A DNA stretch of 64,000 nucleotides from Marispirochaeta sp. (GCF_963668165.1 NZ_OY764209.1:1364001-1428000), one strand, 5' to 3'; positions 34,661 to 43,828 are shown, counted from the first letter of the stretch. The notes: a model not told the origin generated them from the sequence alone. Numbers and translations: made by a program.

Positions 34661-35305
34661 TCAGACCTCCCGGACATCCCGTACTTCTTCAACGTAGGGA
34701 GATAAACAGGCAATAAGATCCTCCTTGCTCATATCTTCAACTTTTATGGTCAGCAGGGCATTGGTCATATCTTCTCCCAGGAAGGTCCCGATGGAGATGA
34801 TGTTCCCTCCCTTATCGCGTATCGCAACAGCAATGTCGGCCAATTCTCCTCTTTTTTCTGGAATCAGTATGGTGGCCCGGATCCCCGAGCGCCGTGCGCC
34901 GAAGAGCTCCACAAAGAGCTTGAACAGGTCGGATTCGGTAATAATCCCCGCCAGGTGGCCTTCTTTCATAATCGGAAGACCTCCGATATTGTTTTCCGCC
35001 ATAATACGTGCAGCGTCTTCGATGGGCGTATCTACATCTATGGTGAGCGGATCTGAAGTCATTACCGATTCAACCTCAAGTTCCGAAAGAAGTTCGGAAA
35101 TCTCGTATACATCCAGAGATGTCGCAGTAGAAGGAGAAGCCTTCAACAGGTCTTTTTCCGTCACAATACCTTTCAGTTTCCCGTGTTTGTCTACCACGGG
35201 GAGCCGGTGTATCTTTTCCCGCTGCATTATCTTACGGGCCTTTGCTACTGAATCGCCTGGCAGTATCGTTATCGGGTTATGAGTCATTCGTTTACCCACA
35301 GTCAT
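34661..35305 (-). CDS. CBS-pair protein with a C-terminal ACT domain (AcuB-like)
   Basis: A 214-residue protein with two CBS motifs (MTHNPITILPGDSVAKARKIM ... KLKGIVTEKDLLK; VMTSDPLTIDVDTPIEDAARIM ... HLAGIITESDLFK), then an ACT domain (about 140-214; RATILIPEKRGELADIAVAIRDKGGNIISIGTF). This AcuB-like architecture binds adenine nucleotides and an amino acid or other small ligand; targets are unknown. The ATG at 35305 follows gaggaggttg. A strong promoter with a palindrome over the -10 box lies upstream. Confidence 0.88.
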   Translation of the reverse strand: MTVGKRMTHNPITILPGDSVAKARKIMQREKIHRLPVVDKHGKLKGIVTEKDLLKASPSTATSLDVYEISELLSELEVESVMTSDPLTIDVDTPIEDAARIMAENNIGGLPIMKEGHLAGIITESDLFKLFVELFGARRSGIRATILIPEKRGELADIAVAIRDKGGNIISIGTFLGEDMTNALLTIKVEDMSKEDLIACLSPYVEEVRDVREV

Positions 35306-35348
35306 GACAACCTCCTCGTGGTAAAGAACAAGCAATAGTGGAATCGTC

Positions 35349-35389
35349 TACCATATGATTATGGTAGCCCGCTTTTACAACGGTGTCAA
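35349..35389 (-). promoter_or_regulatory. Promoter with overlapping palindrome for the CBS-ACT gene
   Basis: TTGACA (35389-35384), a 17-bp spacer and TACCAT (35366-35361). The -10 is one arm of a palindrome, TACCATA-n4-TATGGTA (35366-35349), a likely operator of an unknown regulator. Confidence 0.6.
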
Positions 35390-35395
35390 ATATTG

Positions 35396-36382
35396 CTACC
35401 AGTTCTGATGGACCAGGGCTTTTATATACTTGTCATACACCTTTCGTACCCCTTCCATCTGTACTTCCGGAATCGGAGACAGATCCGCGGCGCCAATATT
35501 GGCCTCAACCTGCTCCGGGCGGGAAGCTCCGGGAATTATCGTTGAAACCTCCGGAAACATGAGTATCCAGCGCAGCGCGACGGCTGCCAGAGCCGTACTG
35601 CCGGAAAAGAGCTCCTTAAGCTCCTCTACGGCCTGTAATCCGGTTTCATAGGGGACACCGGAAAAGGTCTCCCCCTTATCGAAGGCCGAGCCGTCGCGGT
35701 TAAAATTCCGGTGGTCCTGGGGGTCGAAGCGTGTGTCTGCAGAAAATTTCCCACTTAACAGGCCGGAGGCCAGGGGAACCCGTACAATAATACCAAGATT
35801 CCGTTTCCTGGACAGGGGGAGGAAATCTTCCGCCGGACGCTGCCGGAACATGTTAAAGATGATCTGGACTGTGGCAACATTATCATATTCCGAGGCCTTT
35901 ACCGCTTCTTCAATTTTTTCGACGGAAACGCCCAGATACGCGATCTTGCCTTCCTGCTTAAGATCTTCAAAAAGGCCGAATATCTCGGGACGATGGTAAA
36001 CTTCAGTGGGGGGGCAGTGCAGCTGAATCAGGTCCAGGCGGTCCAGACCGGTTCTTTTCAGGCTGTCTTCCACATAGGAACGCAGCGCCTCAGGGGTATA
36101 TCCTTTGGACACATGGGGCTTTATCTGCCTGCCGCACTTTGTTGCCACATAGATTCGTTCGCTTCTTGACTTTACAACCCGGCCCACGGCTTCTTCGCTT
36201 TGACCGTCGGAGTAGACATCGGCGGTATCGATAAAGTTAATACCCCTGTCGAGAGCGGTATTGATAATTTTCTCGGCAGTTGCATCGTTAAAGGTGCTGC
36301 CCCATTTTCCCCCGACCTGCCAGGTCCCCAGGGATATTTCCGAAACGCTGAAACCGGTTTTTCCTAGTTTTCTTTTGGTCAT
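35396..36382 (-). CDS. Aldo/keto reductase
   Basis: This 328-residue NADPH-dependent oxidoreductase has a TIM barrel with the catalytic tetrad: Asp and Tyr in FIDTADVYSDGQSE, Lys in VATKCGR, His in LIQLHCPP. The C-terminal cofactor site IIPGASRPEQVEANIGA is present. Substrate unknown; the family includes YghZ/YdhF-like reductases. The ATG at 36382 follows gaggaggag. Confidence 0.9.
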   Translation of the reverse strand: MTKRKLGKTGFSVSEISLGTWQVGGKWGSTFNDATAEKIINTALDRGINFIDTADVYSDGQSEEAVGRVVKSRSERIYVATKCGRQIKPHVSKGYTPEALRSYVEDSLKRTGLDRLDLIQLHCPPTEVYHRPEIFGLFEDLKQEGKIAYLGVSVEKIEEAVKASEYDNVATVQIIFNMFRQRPAEDFLPLSRKRNLGIIVRVPLASGLLSGKFSADTRFDPQDHRNFNRDGSAFDKGETFSGVPYETGLQAVEELKELFSGSTALAAVALRWILMFPEVSTIIPGASRPEQVEANIGAADLSPIPEVQMEGVRKVYDKYIKALVHQNW

Positions 36383-36426
36383 TTCTTCTCCTCCTCTGTT
36401 TTTCATTTTCTTATACTGCAGCAGGT

Positions 36427-37026
36427 TTATATCATTCCAAGACTGGACAGATATTCGGCGATGCCGCTTAACAGCATCTGGACTGCCACGGTTGTTAGAA
36501 TCATTCCCATAAGTCTTTCGATAGCTTTAAGAATCCTGGTGCCCATCAAGGTCCTCAGCAGGTCCGACAACAGCAGAATAACTACTGTGCTCAGCCATGC
36601 GATCAGCAGGGCCGACAATGTCTCCATCATGCGTTCGGGATACTGGGTAGCCAGCAGGGTGACCATAACTATGGTAGATGGTCCTGCAATAAGAGGTACC
36701 GCAAGGGGTACAATTAAAGGATCCTCGTCGCCGACTGCACCGTGCCCCCGGACGGTTTCCGGAAAAATCATTTTAAGGGCTATTAAGAACAGGATGATAC
36801 CTCCGGCTATGGAGAGGGCCGGTTCGGAGATGTGCATTCCCTTAAGGATATACCCGCCGAACAGAAGAAAGATGATGAGAATAGCCAGGGCGATGATCAG
36901 CTCCCGCAGAATGACCCGGCGGCGCCTGTTGGGGGCCATGTGGGAAAGCAGTGCCAGGAAGGCCGGGATGTTGCCGAAGGGATCCATAACCAGCACAAGG
37001 GTAATGGCGTTGGATATAATGAACAT
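36427..37026 (-). CDS. MarC-family integral membrane protein
   Basis: A 199-residue membrane protein with about six helices. ITLVLVMDPFGNIPAFLALL at the N-terminus and VPLAVPLIAGPSTIVMVTLLATQ in the middle are the MarC (UPF0056) signatures. Function is unknown; earlier links with antibiotic resistance were not upheld. The ATG at 37026 aligns with family N-termini. A TACAGT -10-like box (37038-37033) ends 6 nt before it and there is no Shine-Dalgarno, so it may be leaderless. Confidence 0.9.
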   Translation of the reverse strand: MFIISNAITLVLVMDPFGNIPAFLALLSHMAPNRRRRVILRELIIALAILIIFLLFGGYILKGMHISEPALSIAGGIILFLIALKMIFPETVRGHGAVGDEDPLIVPLAVPLIAGPSTIVMVTLLATQYPERMMETLSALLIAWLSTVVILLLSDLLRTLMGTRILKAIERLMGMILTTVAVQMLLSGIAEYLSSLGMI

Positions 37027-37138
37027 GGGAATACTGTAACATATCGAAGGCAAAAACGGTAGCACCGGGAAATTCCGCTTGTCCATTTACGGCATCGGGG
37101 ATATCTTCAAGTTACTATTGGGGACGGAAATTGTGAGT

Positions 37139-38053
37139 ATGGTTCGGTTCTTTATGCAAAAAACGGCAGTATTTCTTGTTACCCTGATTTTCCCCCTTGG
37201 CCTTTTTTCCGAGGTTCCGGCGGAGGTGCGTCCGGAAGGAGAGCCCCGGGATGAACGGCGGCCCCGGTTCTCCGGCGAGGAGGTTGTTCAGGCATTTTAT
37301 AAGGCTTATCCCGGCAGGATTGAGCGCATTGCTCTTTTGTCGGGAGACTGGGCCATGCTGATTGACGGAACCTGGTATTTCTGGGCCGAGGGGCGGCTCC
37401 TGCCGGAAGGATTACGGATGGAGTTCCAGGATTACTCTCCCTATCCCTTTTATCCTTACCCCCGGACTCTGCCTCCCATCAGTGAACCGGATCCCGAGGA
37501 GGCCGCCAGGTTGCGTGCCAGGGTCTCGTCCAGGGAGGGTAATCCCCCGCAGCGCCATCCCGGTTTTTTTAATGCCCTGTGGCGTATTCACGACCGCGAT
37601 ACCAGCTGGGCCCGAATGAAAACGACCTATTTTCTGGGTCACAGGCTGGAGCTGCACCGGGAACTGCTGGAGGACCTTGCAGCGGTGGAGGAGACAATCA
37701 AGGAGGCCATAGATGAAGACAGCGAGCTGCGCCGCTTTATCGCAGGTCTTGCCGGATTTGACGCCTATAACTGGCGTATTATAGCCGGAACGGCATCCTT
37801 GAGTTTTCATGCCTATGGTGCAGCCCTTGATCTGCTGCCGAAAAACTACGGAGGGCTGCAGGTATACTGGCGCTGGGCGGCCCGCTATTACCCCGACTGG
37901 TTTTCCCTTCCGTACAATAAGCGGTACATGCCCCCGGAATCCTTTGTTCGGGCCTTTGAAGAACAGGGTTTTATCTGGGGAGGGAAATGGTTTTACTTTG
38001 ATACCATCCATTTTGAATATCGTCCGGAGCTTTTGCTTCTGAACGGTTGGTAA
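37139..38053 (+). CDS. M15-family peptidase (D-Ala-D-Ala carboxypeptidase type)
   Basis: This secreted protein is about 304 residues. The leader (MQKTAVFLVTLIFPLGLFSE) is cleavable. The zinc signature SFHAYGAALDL (His and Asp) and the second motif FDTIHFEYRPE (His of the HxE/HFEYR block) are those of M15 peptidases such as VanY, which trim peptidoglycan stem peptides in the periplasm. The start is uncertain: ATG at 37139 or 37154; no Shine-Dalgarno is convincing. It precedes the TIGR03546/TIGR03545 pair by 24 bp. Confidence 0.83.
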   Translation: MVRFFMQKTAVFLVTLIFPLGLFSEVPAEVRPEGEPRDERRPRFSGEEVVQAFYKAYPGRIERIALLSGDWAMLIDGTWYFWAEGRLLPEGLRMEFQDYSPYPFYPYPRTLPPISEPDPEEAARLRARVSSREGNPPQRHPGFFNALWRIHDRDTSWARMKTTYFLGHRLELHRELLEDLAAVEETIKEAIDEDSELRRFIAGLAGFDAYNWRIIAGTASLSFHAYGAALDLLPKNYGGLQVYWRWAARYYPDWFSLPYNKRYMPPESFVRAFEEQGFIWGGKWFYFDTIHFEYRPELLLLNGW

Positions 38054-38077
38054 GACGGAATTTTCAGGAGGTCCGCC

Positions 38078-38614
38078 ATGCTCTCTGTTTTCGCTAAATT
38101 CCTTGCTGCTTTGAACGCCAACTCCCGTCCAGGCGAGATTGGGGCCGCTGCTGCTTTCGGCTGTATGCTGGCCCTGATTCCCTCGGGAAACCTGCTCTGG
38201 TTCGGCCTTTTTGTCCTTGTTTTTCTACTCAAGGTTCATCTGGCCACAGCGTTGCTTGTTATGGCCCTGGGAAAGCTCATTGTTCCCCTTGCCGATCCCC
38301 TTGTCGAGGCCCTTGGTCTTGCCATTCTGAATCAGGATGCCCTGTTCCCGATTTTTACCGCCATGTCCAATATGCCCCTGGTACCCTACACAAACTTTAA
38401 CAATTCTCTGGTTACCGGTGGACTTGCTGCAGGAATTATCGTCTGGGTTCCTCTGTTTTTTCTGTTTATCCTGCTGGTTAAGCTGTACCGTACACATCTC
38501 TGGCCGCGTCTGGCGGAGAATAAGCTGGTAAAAGGATTTTTGCGCTATCCTCTGATCAAGAAGATCAGCAGTGCCGTCGGCAAGGTCGGCGGGTTCTGGA
38601 AAGGAGTACGCTGA
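38078..38614 (+). CDS. TIGR03546-family membrane protein
   Basis: A 178-residue protein with about four hydrophobic segments (AAAFGCMLALIPSGNLLWFGLFVLVF, TALLVMALGKLIVPLADPL, and a long C-terminal helix IIVWVPLFFLFILLVKLY). It matches my recollection of TIGR03546, also akin to DUF2062, whose genes are paired with TIGR03545. aggaggt precedes the ATG. Its stop overlaps the next start, so the two proteins are probably made in step and may form one membrane complex. Function unknown. Confidence 0.75.
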   Translation: MLSVFAKFLAALNANSRPGEIGAAAAFGCMLALIPSGNLLWFGLFVLVFLLKVHLATALLVMALGKLIVPLADPLVEALGLAILNQDALFPIFTAMSNMPLVPYTNFNNSLVTGGLAAGIIVWVPLFFLFILLVKLYRTHLWPRLAENKLVKGFLRYPLIKKISSAVGKVGGFWKGVR

Positions 38615-40683
38615 TGGCAGAAACAAAGACCAAAAAACTGCCGAAGATCTTCCGCAGGCCCATCCCGAATAAGCGTTTCGAAAAAAAGATCCTTCGCAGA
38701 ATATTCCTGGCAAAGGAGCGGGAATTCCTGCTTTCCCTGGCAAAGAAGGATGATCAGGACAGGTATGTCATATCCGGGGATCTTTCAAAGGCGGACGCCA
38801 GGCGCCTTGCGGTTCTTGCAAAATCAATCAAAAAAAACAAAGGCCTTGTTACTGGATGGAAGGCAGCCATTCTGACGGTAATAGTCGCTTCGCTGCTGAT
38901 ATTTAATCTATTTTTCAAGGATCGGCTGGCTGAGGCAGGGATGGAAGCTGCCCTGGAAAGTGTTTTCCGCGCCCGGGCCGAGGCCGACGGGGTACGGCTT
39001 TCTCTGTTCAAAGGCTCTATCTCTTTCGAATCCCTGGCTGTTGCCGACCGCAGCAAACCGATGCAGAACCTTTTTGAGCTCTCATATTCCGAGCTGCGGG
39101 TCAATATCTGGGAACTCCTGAAAAAGCGTTTGATCATAGAACGTGCCGTCTGTTCCGGTATACAGCTGGGAACACCCCGTGAGGTCTCCGGCGCTCTTCC
39201 GAATACAGAAGCGGGTGATAAAGGTTTTTCTCCGGAAGAATCCTCTTCTTCCGGGCTTGACGCTCTGCTGGCGGACACAGATCCGGAAGCTCTGCTGCAG
39301 ACGCAGCTTGACAGACTGAAAAGCCCGGCCTTTATTGATGATGTTAACCTCAGCTACCGGCAGGCCATTGAGAAATGGCCCGACAGAATCGAAGGACTCT
39401 CCGATGATCTGGAGGAGGGAAAAGTGGCTGCCTCGCGGATTGCGGCCCTCAGGATTGATGAAATTGACACTCTGGATGAGGGCGCCGACGCGGCGAAGGT
39501 CATTCAGGAGAATTATCCCGATGTGGAAAACGCGGCCTCTGCGGTGCGTCGGGTAACCCGTGAGTTTCGGCAGGACCGCGAAAACTTGACGGAACTGCAG
39601 CGGGGAATACAGGAGGCCATAGAAGAGGATTACCGTCTTCTGGAGTCCGTGGTAGCCGACCCCGGGAGAGAGCTTTCCGGGATAGCGTCTCAGGCGGCGG
39701 AGAATCTGCTGAAGGCCCGTATAGGCAAGTACTACGACTACGCTCTTAAAGCCATAGACACCTCTAACAGGCTTGCCTCGGAAAAAGAGAAAAGTGAGGA
39801 TACCCGTGCCCGCAGAAAAGGGACGGTGGTGCAGTTCCCTGTTCGCGGGTATCCGAGGTTTATGATCGAAGAGCTGTTTATTTCCTACGGCAGTTCCGGA
39901 TCCGGGGAGTACCTGGAGGCAGCGGTACTGGATATCAGCTCTTCCCAGGAGATTGCGGGGCGGCCGGTGCGGTTTTCCCTGAACGCAGAGGACGGCAGTC
40001 ACCAGCTCACCGGCGAAGGCTCCCTGGATACCCGGGACGCGGCGGAGGAGTTTCTGACTCTGAAGGGGGGACTTTCCGGGGGCGGATTCGACATCGGGGA
40101 TTCCCTGTCGGGTCTCGGACTTGAAAAAATGAAAGGATCCGCCGACGGCAGAATTGAGTTTACCATAGACCGGGAGATGCGGGGAGCCGGAACAGCAGAG
40201 ATCCTGCTGGACAATATGGATCCTGTTTTTCAGGAGGACGGAGACCTGTTGCAGGAAGCCGTACGCCAGGTCCTCTCCGGAACCCGGCAGGCAGTTTTTA
40301 CCGTCTCCTTTGAGGCCGGAGAGAAGGGTTTTCGCCGATTCCGCGTAAGCAGCGACCTTGACAAGCTGTTTGCAGAACGGGTGGGGGATTACCTGAATAC
40401 CGAAGCTGCCCGGTTGCGGGAGAGGCTTAAAGGTCTGCTGCAGAAGGAACTTGCCTCTGCCCTGGAGCGTAACGAAGAGCTTGATAAGCTGCTGGGGACC
40501 TACGGCGGCGAACTCGCGGAGGATGTACGGGAGGTAAATTCCCTCGAAGAACTAGCCCAATCCCGGAAGAAACGACTCGATGCACGGATCGAGGAGATCC
40601 GGAACGAGGCTGCCGCGGAAGTGAAGGACCAGGCGGAGAAGCTTATTGAGGATGCCGCCAAGGACTTCAAGCTGCCCTTTTAG
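38614..40683 (+). CDS. TIGR03545-family protein, AsmA-like periplasmic protein
   Basis: A 689-residue protein with a basic cytoplasmic N-terminus (about 1-85), one membrane helix (AILTVIVASLLIFNLFF, about 88-104) and a long periplasmic part. The region after the helix (SVFRARAEADGVRLSLFKGSISFESLAVADR, LFELSYSELRVNIWELLKKRLIIERAVC) reads like AsmA/TamB-type modules. Long charged helices fill about 230-400 and the C-terminus is coiled-coil-like. AsmA-like proteins move phospholipids between membranes; that role here is inference. It overlaps TIGR03546. Confidence 0.75.
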   Translation: MAETKTKKLPKIFRRPIPNKRFEKKILRRIFLAKEREFLLSLAKKDDQDRYVISGDLSKADARRLAVLAKSIKKNKGLVTGWKAAILTVIVASLLIFNLFFKDRLAEAGMEAALESVFRARAEADGVRLSLFKGSISFESLAVADRSKPMQNLFELSYSELRVNIWELLKKRLIIERAVCSGIQLGTPREVSGALPNTEAGDKGFSPEESSSSGLDALLADTDPEALLQTQLDRLKSPAFIDDVNLSYRQAIEKWPDRIEGLSDDLEEGKVAASRIAALRIDEIDTLDEGADAAKVIQENYPDVENAASAVRRVTREFRQDRENLTELQRGIQEAIEEDYRLLESVVADPGRELSGIASQAAENLLKARIGKYYDYALKAIDTSNRLASEKEKSEDTRARRKGTVVQFPVRGYPRFMIEELFISYGSSGSGEYLEAAVLDISSSQEIAGRPVRFSLNAEDGSHQLTGEGSLDTRDAAEEFLTLKGGLSGGGFDIGDSLSGLGLEKMKGSADGRIEFTIDREMRGAGTAEILLDNMDPVFQEDGDLLQEAVRQVLSGTRQAVFTVSFEAGEKGFRRFRVSSDLDKLFAERVGDYLNTEAARLRERLKGLLQKELASALERNEELDKLLGTYGGELAEDVREVNSLEELAQSRKKRLDARIEEIRNEAAAEVKDQAEKLIEDAAKDFKLPF

Positions 40684-40710
40684 AGGTGCCCCAAAGCAAA
40701 GGAGTTTCCA

Positions 40711-40911
40711 ATGGATAAAGGACTGCTGGAACTGCAGACCAAGGTAAGTTATCAGGAGTCGGTACTGGCCGACCTGAATGAGGCAGTTATCTCCCAGCAG
40801 AAGGAGATAGACCGTTTAAAGAAAACGGTTGAACTTCTAACGGTTAGAATACAGGACCTGCGGGAAAGCGGTAGTGAGGAGATGCCTCATACGCCTCCTC
40901 CCCATTATTAA
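40711..40911 (+). CDS. slyX: SlyX-like small coiled-coil protein
   Basis: A 66-residue protein. LQTKVSYQESVLADLNEAVISQQKEIDRLKKTVELL is the heptad pattern of SlyX, and it ends in a Pro/His-rich tail (MPHTPPPHY) as SlyX does. caaaggag precedes the ATG. Function unknown. It sits between TIGR03545 and the GNAT gene. Confidence 0.8.
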   Translation: MDKGLLELQTKVSYQESVLADLNEAVISQQKEIDRLKKTVELLTVRIQDLRESGSEEMPHTPPPHY

Positions 40912-40919
40912 CCTATAGT

Positions 40920-42068
40920 ATGATTCAGACCATGGAAATGCCGGATATTCGCACCGTGCTCTCCCCGCGGAGCAGTGAGGCCGGGGATTTTATTGAGTTC
41001 CCTAAGAAGCTTTACCGGGACTGCAGATTCTATGTCCCCTGGTTCGACCGCGGAATGCAGAGGCTCTTTGCGCGGAAAAGCCCCTTCTTTCGTCACTCCG
41101 ACGGGGAATTCTTTGTCGCCTATCACGGAACGACTCCAGTGGGACGAATAGCTCTTTTTGAAAACCGTAATTTCAACAGCTATACCGGAAACCGGGATGC
41201 CCGCTTCTACTTCTTCGATACAGAAAACGATCAGCACACAGCGGATGCCCTCTTCAATCTGGCGGCGAACTGGGCACGCAGCAGAGGGCTTACCCGGCTG
41301 ATAGGCCCACAGGGCTTCTCCAGTATGGCGGGAGGCGGGATCCTGATTCAGGGATTCGACCAGCCGCCTGCCATGACGATGATGGGTTACAATTATCCGT
41401 ATTACCAGGAGCTGCTGGAAAGCGCTGGTTTCTGTAAATACAAGGATTTTGTCTCTGCTTTTCTGGATCCCCGGACGTACCAAACGCCGGAGAAAATTTC
41501 CCGGGTGGCGTCCATTGCCATGAAGAGGGGCGGCTTCGACCTGCCCCGTATCCGCAGCCGCCGGCAGATGCGTTCCATGGCCCTGGAGATCGGCAGGCTG
41601 TATAACGAATCCTGGATGGACCACGAGGAGTTTGCTCCCCTGACCGAGGAGGAGCTGCTGGAACTGACCAATGACCTGACGCTGGTGATCGACCCGAAAC
41701 TTCTGCAGGTAATTCGTAAAGACGGTGATCTTGCCGGTTTTGTCCTTACGTTTCCGGATCTGACGAATGCCCTGATTAAGGCGAAGGGGAAACTGAATCC
41801 CTGTACCCTGTGGCGGATTTTGCGGGAGAAACGCAGCACCAGGCGTGTAATTATAAATGGCCTGGGGATTCATCCCAGGTACCGCAATAATGGGGGAACT
41901 GCGATTCTGTATTATGCCCTGGAAAAAAGTGTCCAGGATCTGGACCGGGAGGTTGTGGGGGCTGATCTGACCCAGGTTGCGGAGACCACCGGATTAATGC
42001 TTGCTGATCTGGAGACCCTGGGAGCCAGGATCTATAAGCGTCACAGGGTTTATAATTTATCTCTATAA
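40920..42068 (+). CDS. GNAT-superfamily N-acetyltransferase-like protein (YghO-like)
   Basis: A 382-residue protein resembling the uncharacterised YghO group: an N-terminal FIEFPKKLYRDCRFYVPWFDRG, then VGRIALFENRNFNSYTG, LIGPQGFSSMAGGGILIQGF, and a C-terminal acetyl-CoA-binding segment (INGLGIHPRYRNNGGTAILYYALEKS). The substrate is unknown. The ATG at 40920 is 8 nt after the SlyX stop and lacks a Shine-Dalgarno. A TATAGT directly before it could instead drive a transcript starting at the in-frame ATG at 40932. Confidence 0.75.
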   Translation: MIQTMEMPDIRTVLSPRSSEAGDFIEFPKKLYRDCRFYVPWFDRGMQRLFARKSPFFRHSDGEFFVAYHGTTPVGRIALFENRNFNSYTGNRDARFYFFDTENDQHTADALFNLAANWARSRGLTRLIGPQGFSSMAGGGILIQGFDQPPAMTMMGYNYPYYQELLESAGFCKYKDFVSAFLDPRTYQTPEKISRVASIAMKRGGFDLPRIRSRRQMRSMALEIGRLYNESWMDHEEFAPLTEEELLELTNDLTLVIDPKLLQVIRKDGDLAGFVLTFPDLTNALIKAKGKLNPCTLWRILREKRSTRRVIINGLGIHPRYRNNGGTAILYYALEKSVQDLDREVVGADLTQVAETTGLMLADLETLGARIYKRHRVYNLSL

Positions 42069-43205
42069 CAGGGAGAGCAGCCGTGCCAGAATAACCCCCA
42101 GGTAGTTCCCCGCGGCGTAGCCTATTATACCCGTGGTAATCCCCGGAAAGATCAGATTTCTGTTGTTCAGGGAGATTGCCACGGCGGACACGAAGGGGGG
42201 TGAGTAGATTGCCGAGGTCGAGGTTATGATCATGGTGTCTGCGTCTACCCTGAAGATTCGGCACATGAGCAAGTGGATTACAATGGATATCCCCAGGGCG
42301 GCTGTAACGTATCCCAGAACAGAAGGAATGGTTGTCAGCAGCCTGCTGAAGTCCGCCATGGAACCTACGGCGGCGCAGAAAACCAGGATCACATATTCGC
42401 CGATCTTGAAGCTGTGAGGGAGGTTTCGAATCCCGGGAATAAAGGCCACGGCGATTGCTATGCTTGTAATGCCCAGAATGGCTGCTACCGTAGAGGCTTC
42501 TCCGGCAAAGAGCAGGGAGAAGGCCCCGCCCAGGGCAACGATCAACAGCGCGGTTCCCAGGGAAGCCAGTACGCTCAGCCCTGCTTTTTCCGTCAGCATG
42601 GCCTGCAGGGCTTTCAGCGAAAGTGGCTCGATCTCCCTGCCTTCCGCATACGTGTCCCGGTACGGAGGAAGCAGCTTCCTGATAATTCTGCGTCCCACAG
42701 TGAGCAAAAAGAGAAGATAAACCCCGCCGACAAGAATGTCAGCGGTATGGACAGCAAGATAGCTTTCCGTATTTACCTGAAGGGCCTGCTGCAGGGCCGC
42801 CATATTCGGAGTTCCCCCGGTGTACACGCCAACCAGCAGTCCTGCTATCTTGGAACTCTCACTGATCCGCGGCCCGAAAAGCAGAAAGCAGAGGGCCGAC
42901 GATGTCATGATTGCGATGAAGGCAAAAACCATGGAGAGTCCTGCCCTTCCGGTGAGTTCACGCCAGTGCGACAGGTCCAGTGAGATAAGCATCAGAGGCA
43001 GGGAGAGGGCCACTGTGACGGTAGAGATTACATCCAGAACCTGAAAGCTCCCCTCCGGCAGCAGAGAACTGTTGCCAATCAGGATTCCCGCGATATAGCA
43101 GAGAATAACAGGGCGGACCTTCCGAATAATTGACGAGGACTCTACAAAAACTACGATCCCCAGAGGCAGCAGGACATAGAGGGCGGTTATTCCGAAGGCG
43201 ACCAT
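42063..43205 (-). CDS. DUF819-family membrane permease
   Basis: A 380-residue membrane protein with about ten helices and the DUF819 blocks KIAGLLVGVYTGGTPNMAALQQAL and TIPSVLGYVTAALGISIVIHLLM. Relatives include putative amino-acid or lactate permeases, none firmly assigned. Its ATG at 43205 follows aaggcgg and lies 12 bp after slyD, so the two are one operon. Its 3' end overlaps the convergent GNAT gene by 6 bp. Confidence 0.82.
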   Translation of the reverse strand: MVAFGITALYVLLPLGIVVFVESSSIIRKVRPVILCYIAGILIGNSSLLPEGSFQVLDVISTVTVALSLPLMLISLDLSHWRELTGRAGLSMVFAFIAIMTSSALCFLLFGPRISESSKIAGLLVGVYTGGTPNMAALQQALQVNTESYLAVHTADILVGGVYLLFLLTVGRRIIRKLLPPYRDTYAEGREIEPLSLKALQAMLTEKAGLSVLASLGTALLIVALGGAFSLLFAGEASTVAAILGITSIAIAVAFIPGIRNLPHSFKIGEYVILVFCAAVGSMADFSRLLTTIPSVLGYVTAALGISIVIHLLMCRIFRVDADTMIITSTSAIYSPPFVSAVAISLNNRNLIFPGITTGIIGYAAGNYLGVILARLLSLL

Positions 43206-43217
43206 GTCAGCCGCCTT

Positions 43218-43697
43218 CTAATGGTGATGGTCTCCGGTATGAACGTGACCGTGGTCCAGCTCCTCCTCAGTAGCGGCGCGGACATCGGTAATGGTTACAT
43301 CAAAGTCAAGGTCAACACCGGCGTAGGGGTGATTTCCGTCCAGTGTTACAGAATTGTCCTGAACCTCAATTACCGTAAAGATCTGATGACCGTTGTCTGT
43401 CTCAGCCTCGACCTGAAGCCCGTTTACAATCTCTTCGCCTTCGGGAAAGCGGTCCCGGGGCACAGAGATTATCTGGTTTTCGTCCCGGTCGCCGAAGCCT
43501 TCTTCTGCGGTCATACCGACCTTAACCTTGGCACCGGTTTCCTTGCCCTCGAGAGCTTCTTCAAGTTTGGCAGGCAATTGACCGTTTCCGTGGATATATG
43601 CGAAGTTTTCGTCGCTGTCGCTCTTTTCCAGCAGGTTTCCTTCTCCGTCATTAAGGATGTAGTCTATGGAAACAACTGTATCCTGTGAAATCTTCAT
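43218..43697 (-). CDS. FKBP-type peptidyl-prolyl isomerase, SlyD-like
   Basis: A 159-residue SlyD-type enzyme that isomerises proline bonds and chaperones folding. SIDYILNDGEGNLLEKS and the insert-in-flap region with GFGDRDENQIISVPRDRFP, then NHPYAGVDLDFDVTITDVR, are characteristic. The C-terminus is His-rich (HGHVHTGDHHH), a metal-binding tail as in nickel-handling SlyD. aaggag precedes the ATG. A 15-bp palindrome lies between it and thyX. Confidence 0.9.
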   Translation of the reverse strand: MKISQDTVVSIDYILNDGEGNLLEKSDSDENFAYIHGNGQLPAKLEEALEGKETGAKVKVGMTAEEGFGDRDENQIISVPRDRFPEGEEIVNGLQVEAETDNGHQIFTVIEVQDNSVTLDGNHPYAGVDLDFDVTITDVRAATEEELDHGHVHTGDHHH

Positions 43698-43717
43698 GAT
43701 AAAACTCCTTGTGTTTT

Positions 43718-43732
43718 AGTCTACTGTAGACT
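43718..43732. promoter_or_regulatory. 15-bp perfect palindrome between slyD and thyX
   Basis: AGTCTACTGTAGACT is a perfect palindrome around the central T. It is about 20 bp before the slyD start and 30 bp from the thyX promoter, so it could be a divergent operator. Confidence 0.5.
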
Positions 43733-43763
43733 GCCTATAGAGGAAAGGGAAATCTTGCGGCCG

Positions 43764-43792
43764 TTGTGATTTGAGGCATTTTTCTGTATAGT
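43764..43792 (+). promoter_or_regulatory. Promoter of thyX
   Basis: TTGTGA (43764-43769), a 17-bp spacer and TATAGT (43787-43792), with a gagga Shine-Dalgarno later in the leader. Confidence 0.55.
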
Positions 43793-43828
43793 GGGAATGA
43801 AGATTTTAATCATATAGAGGATATATAT

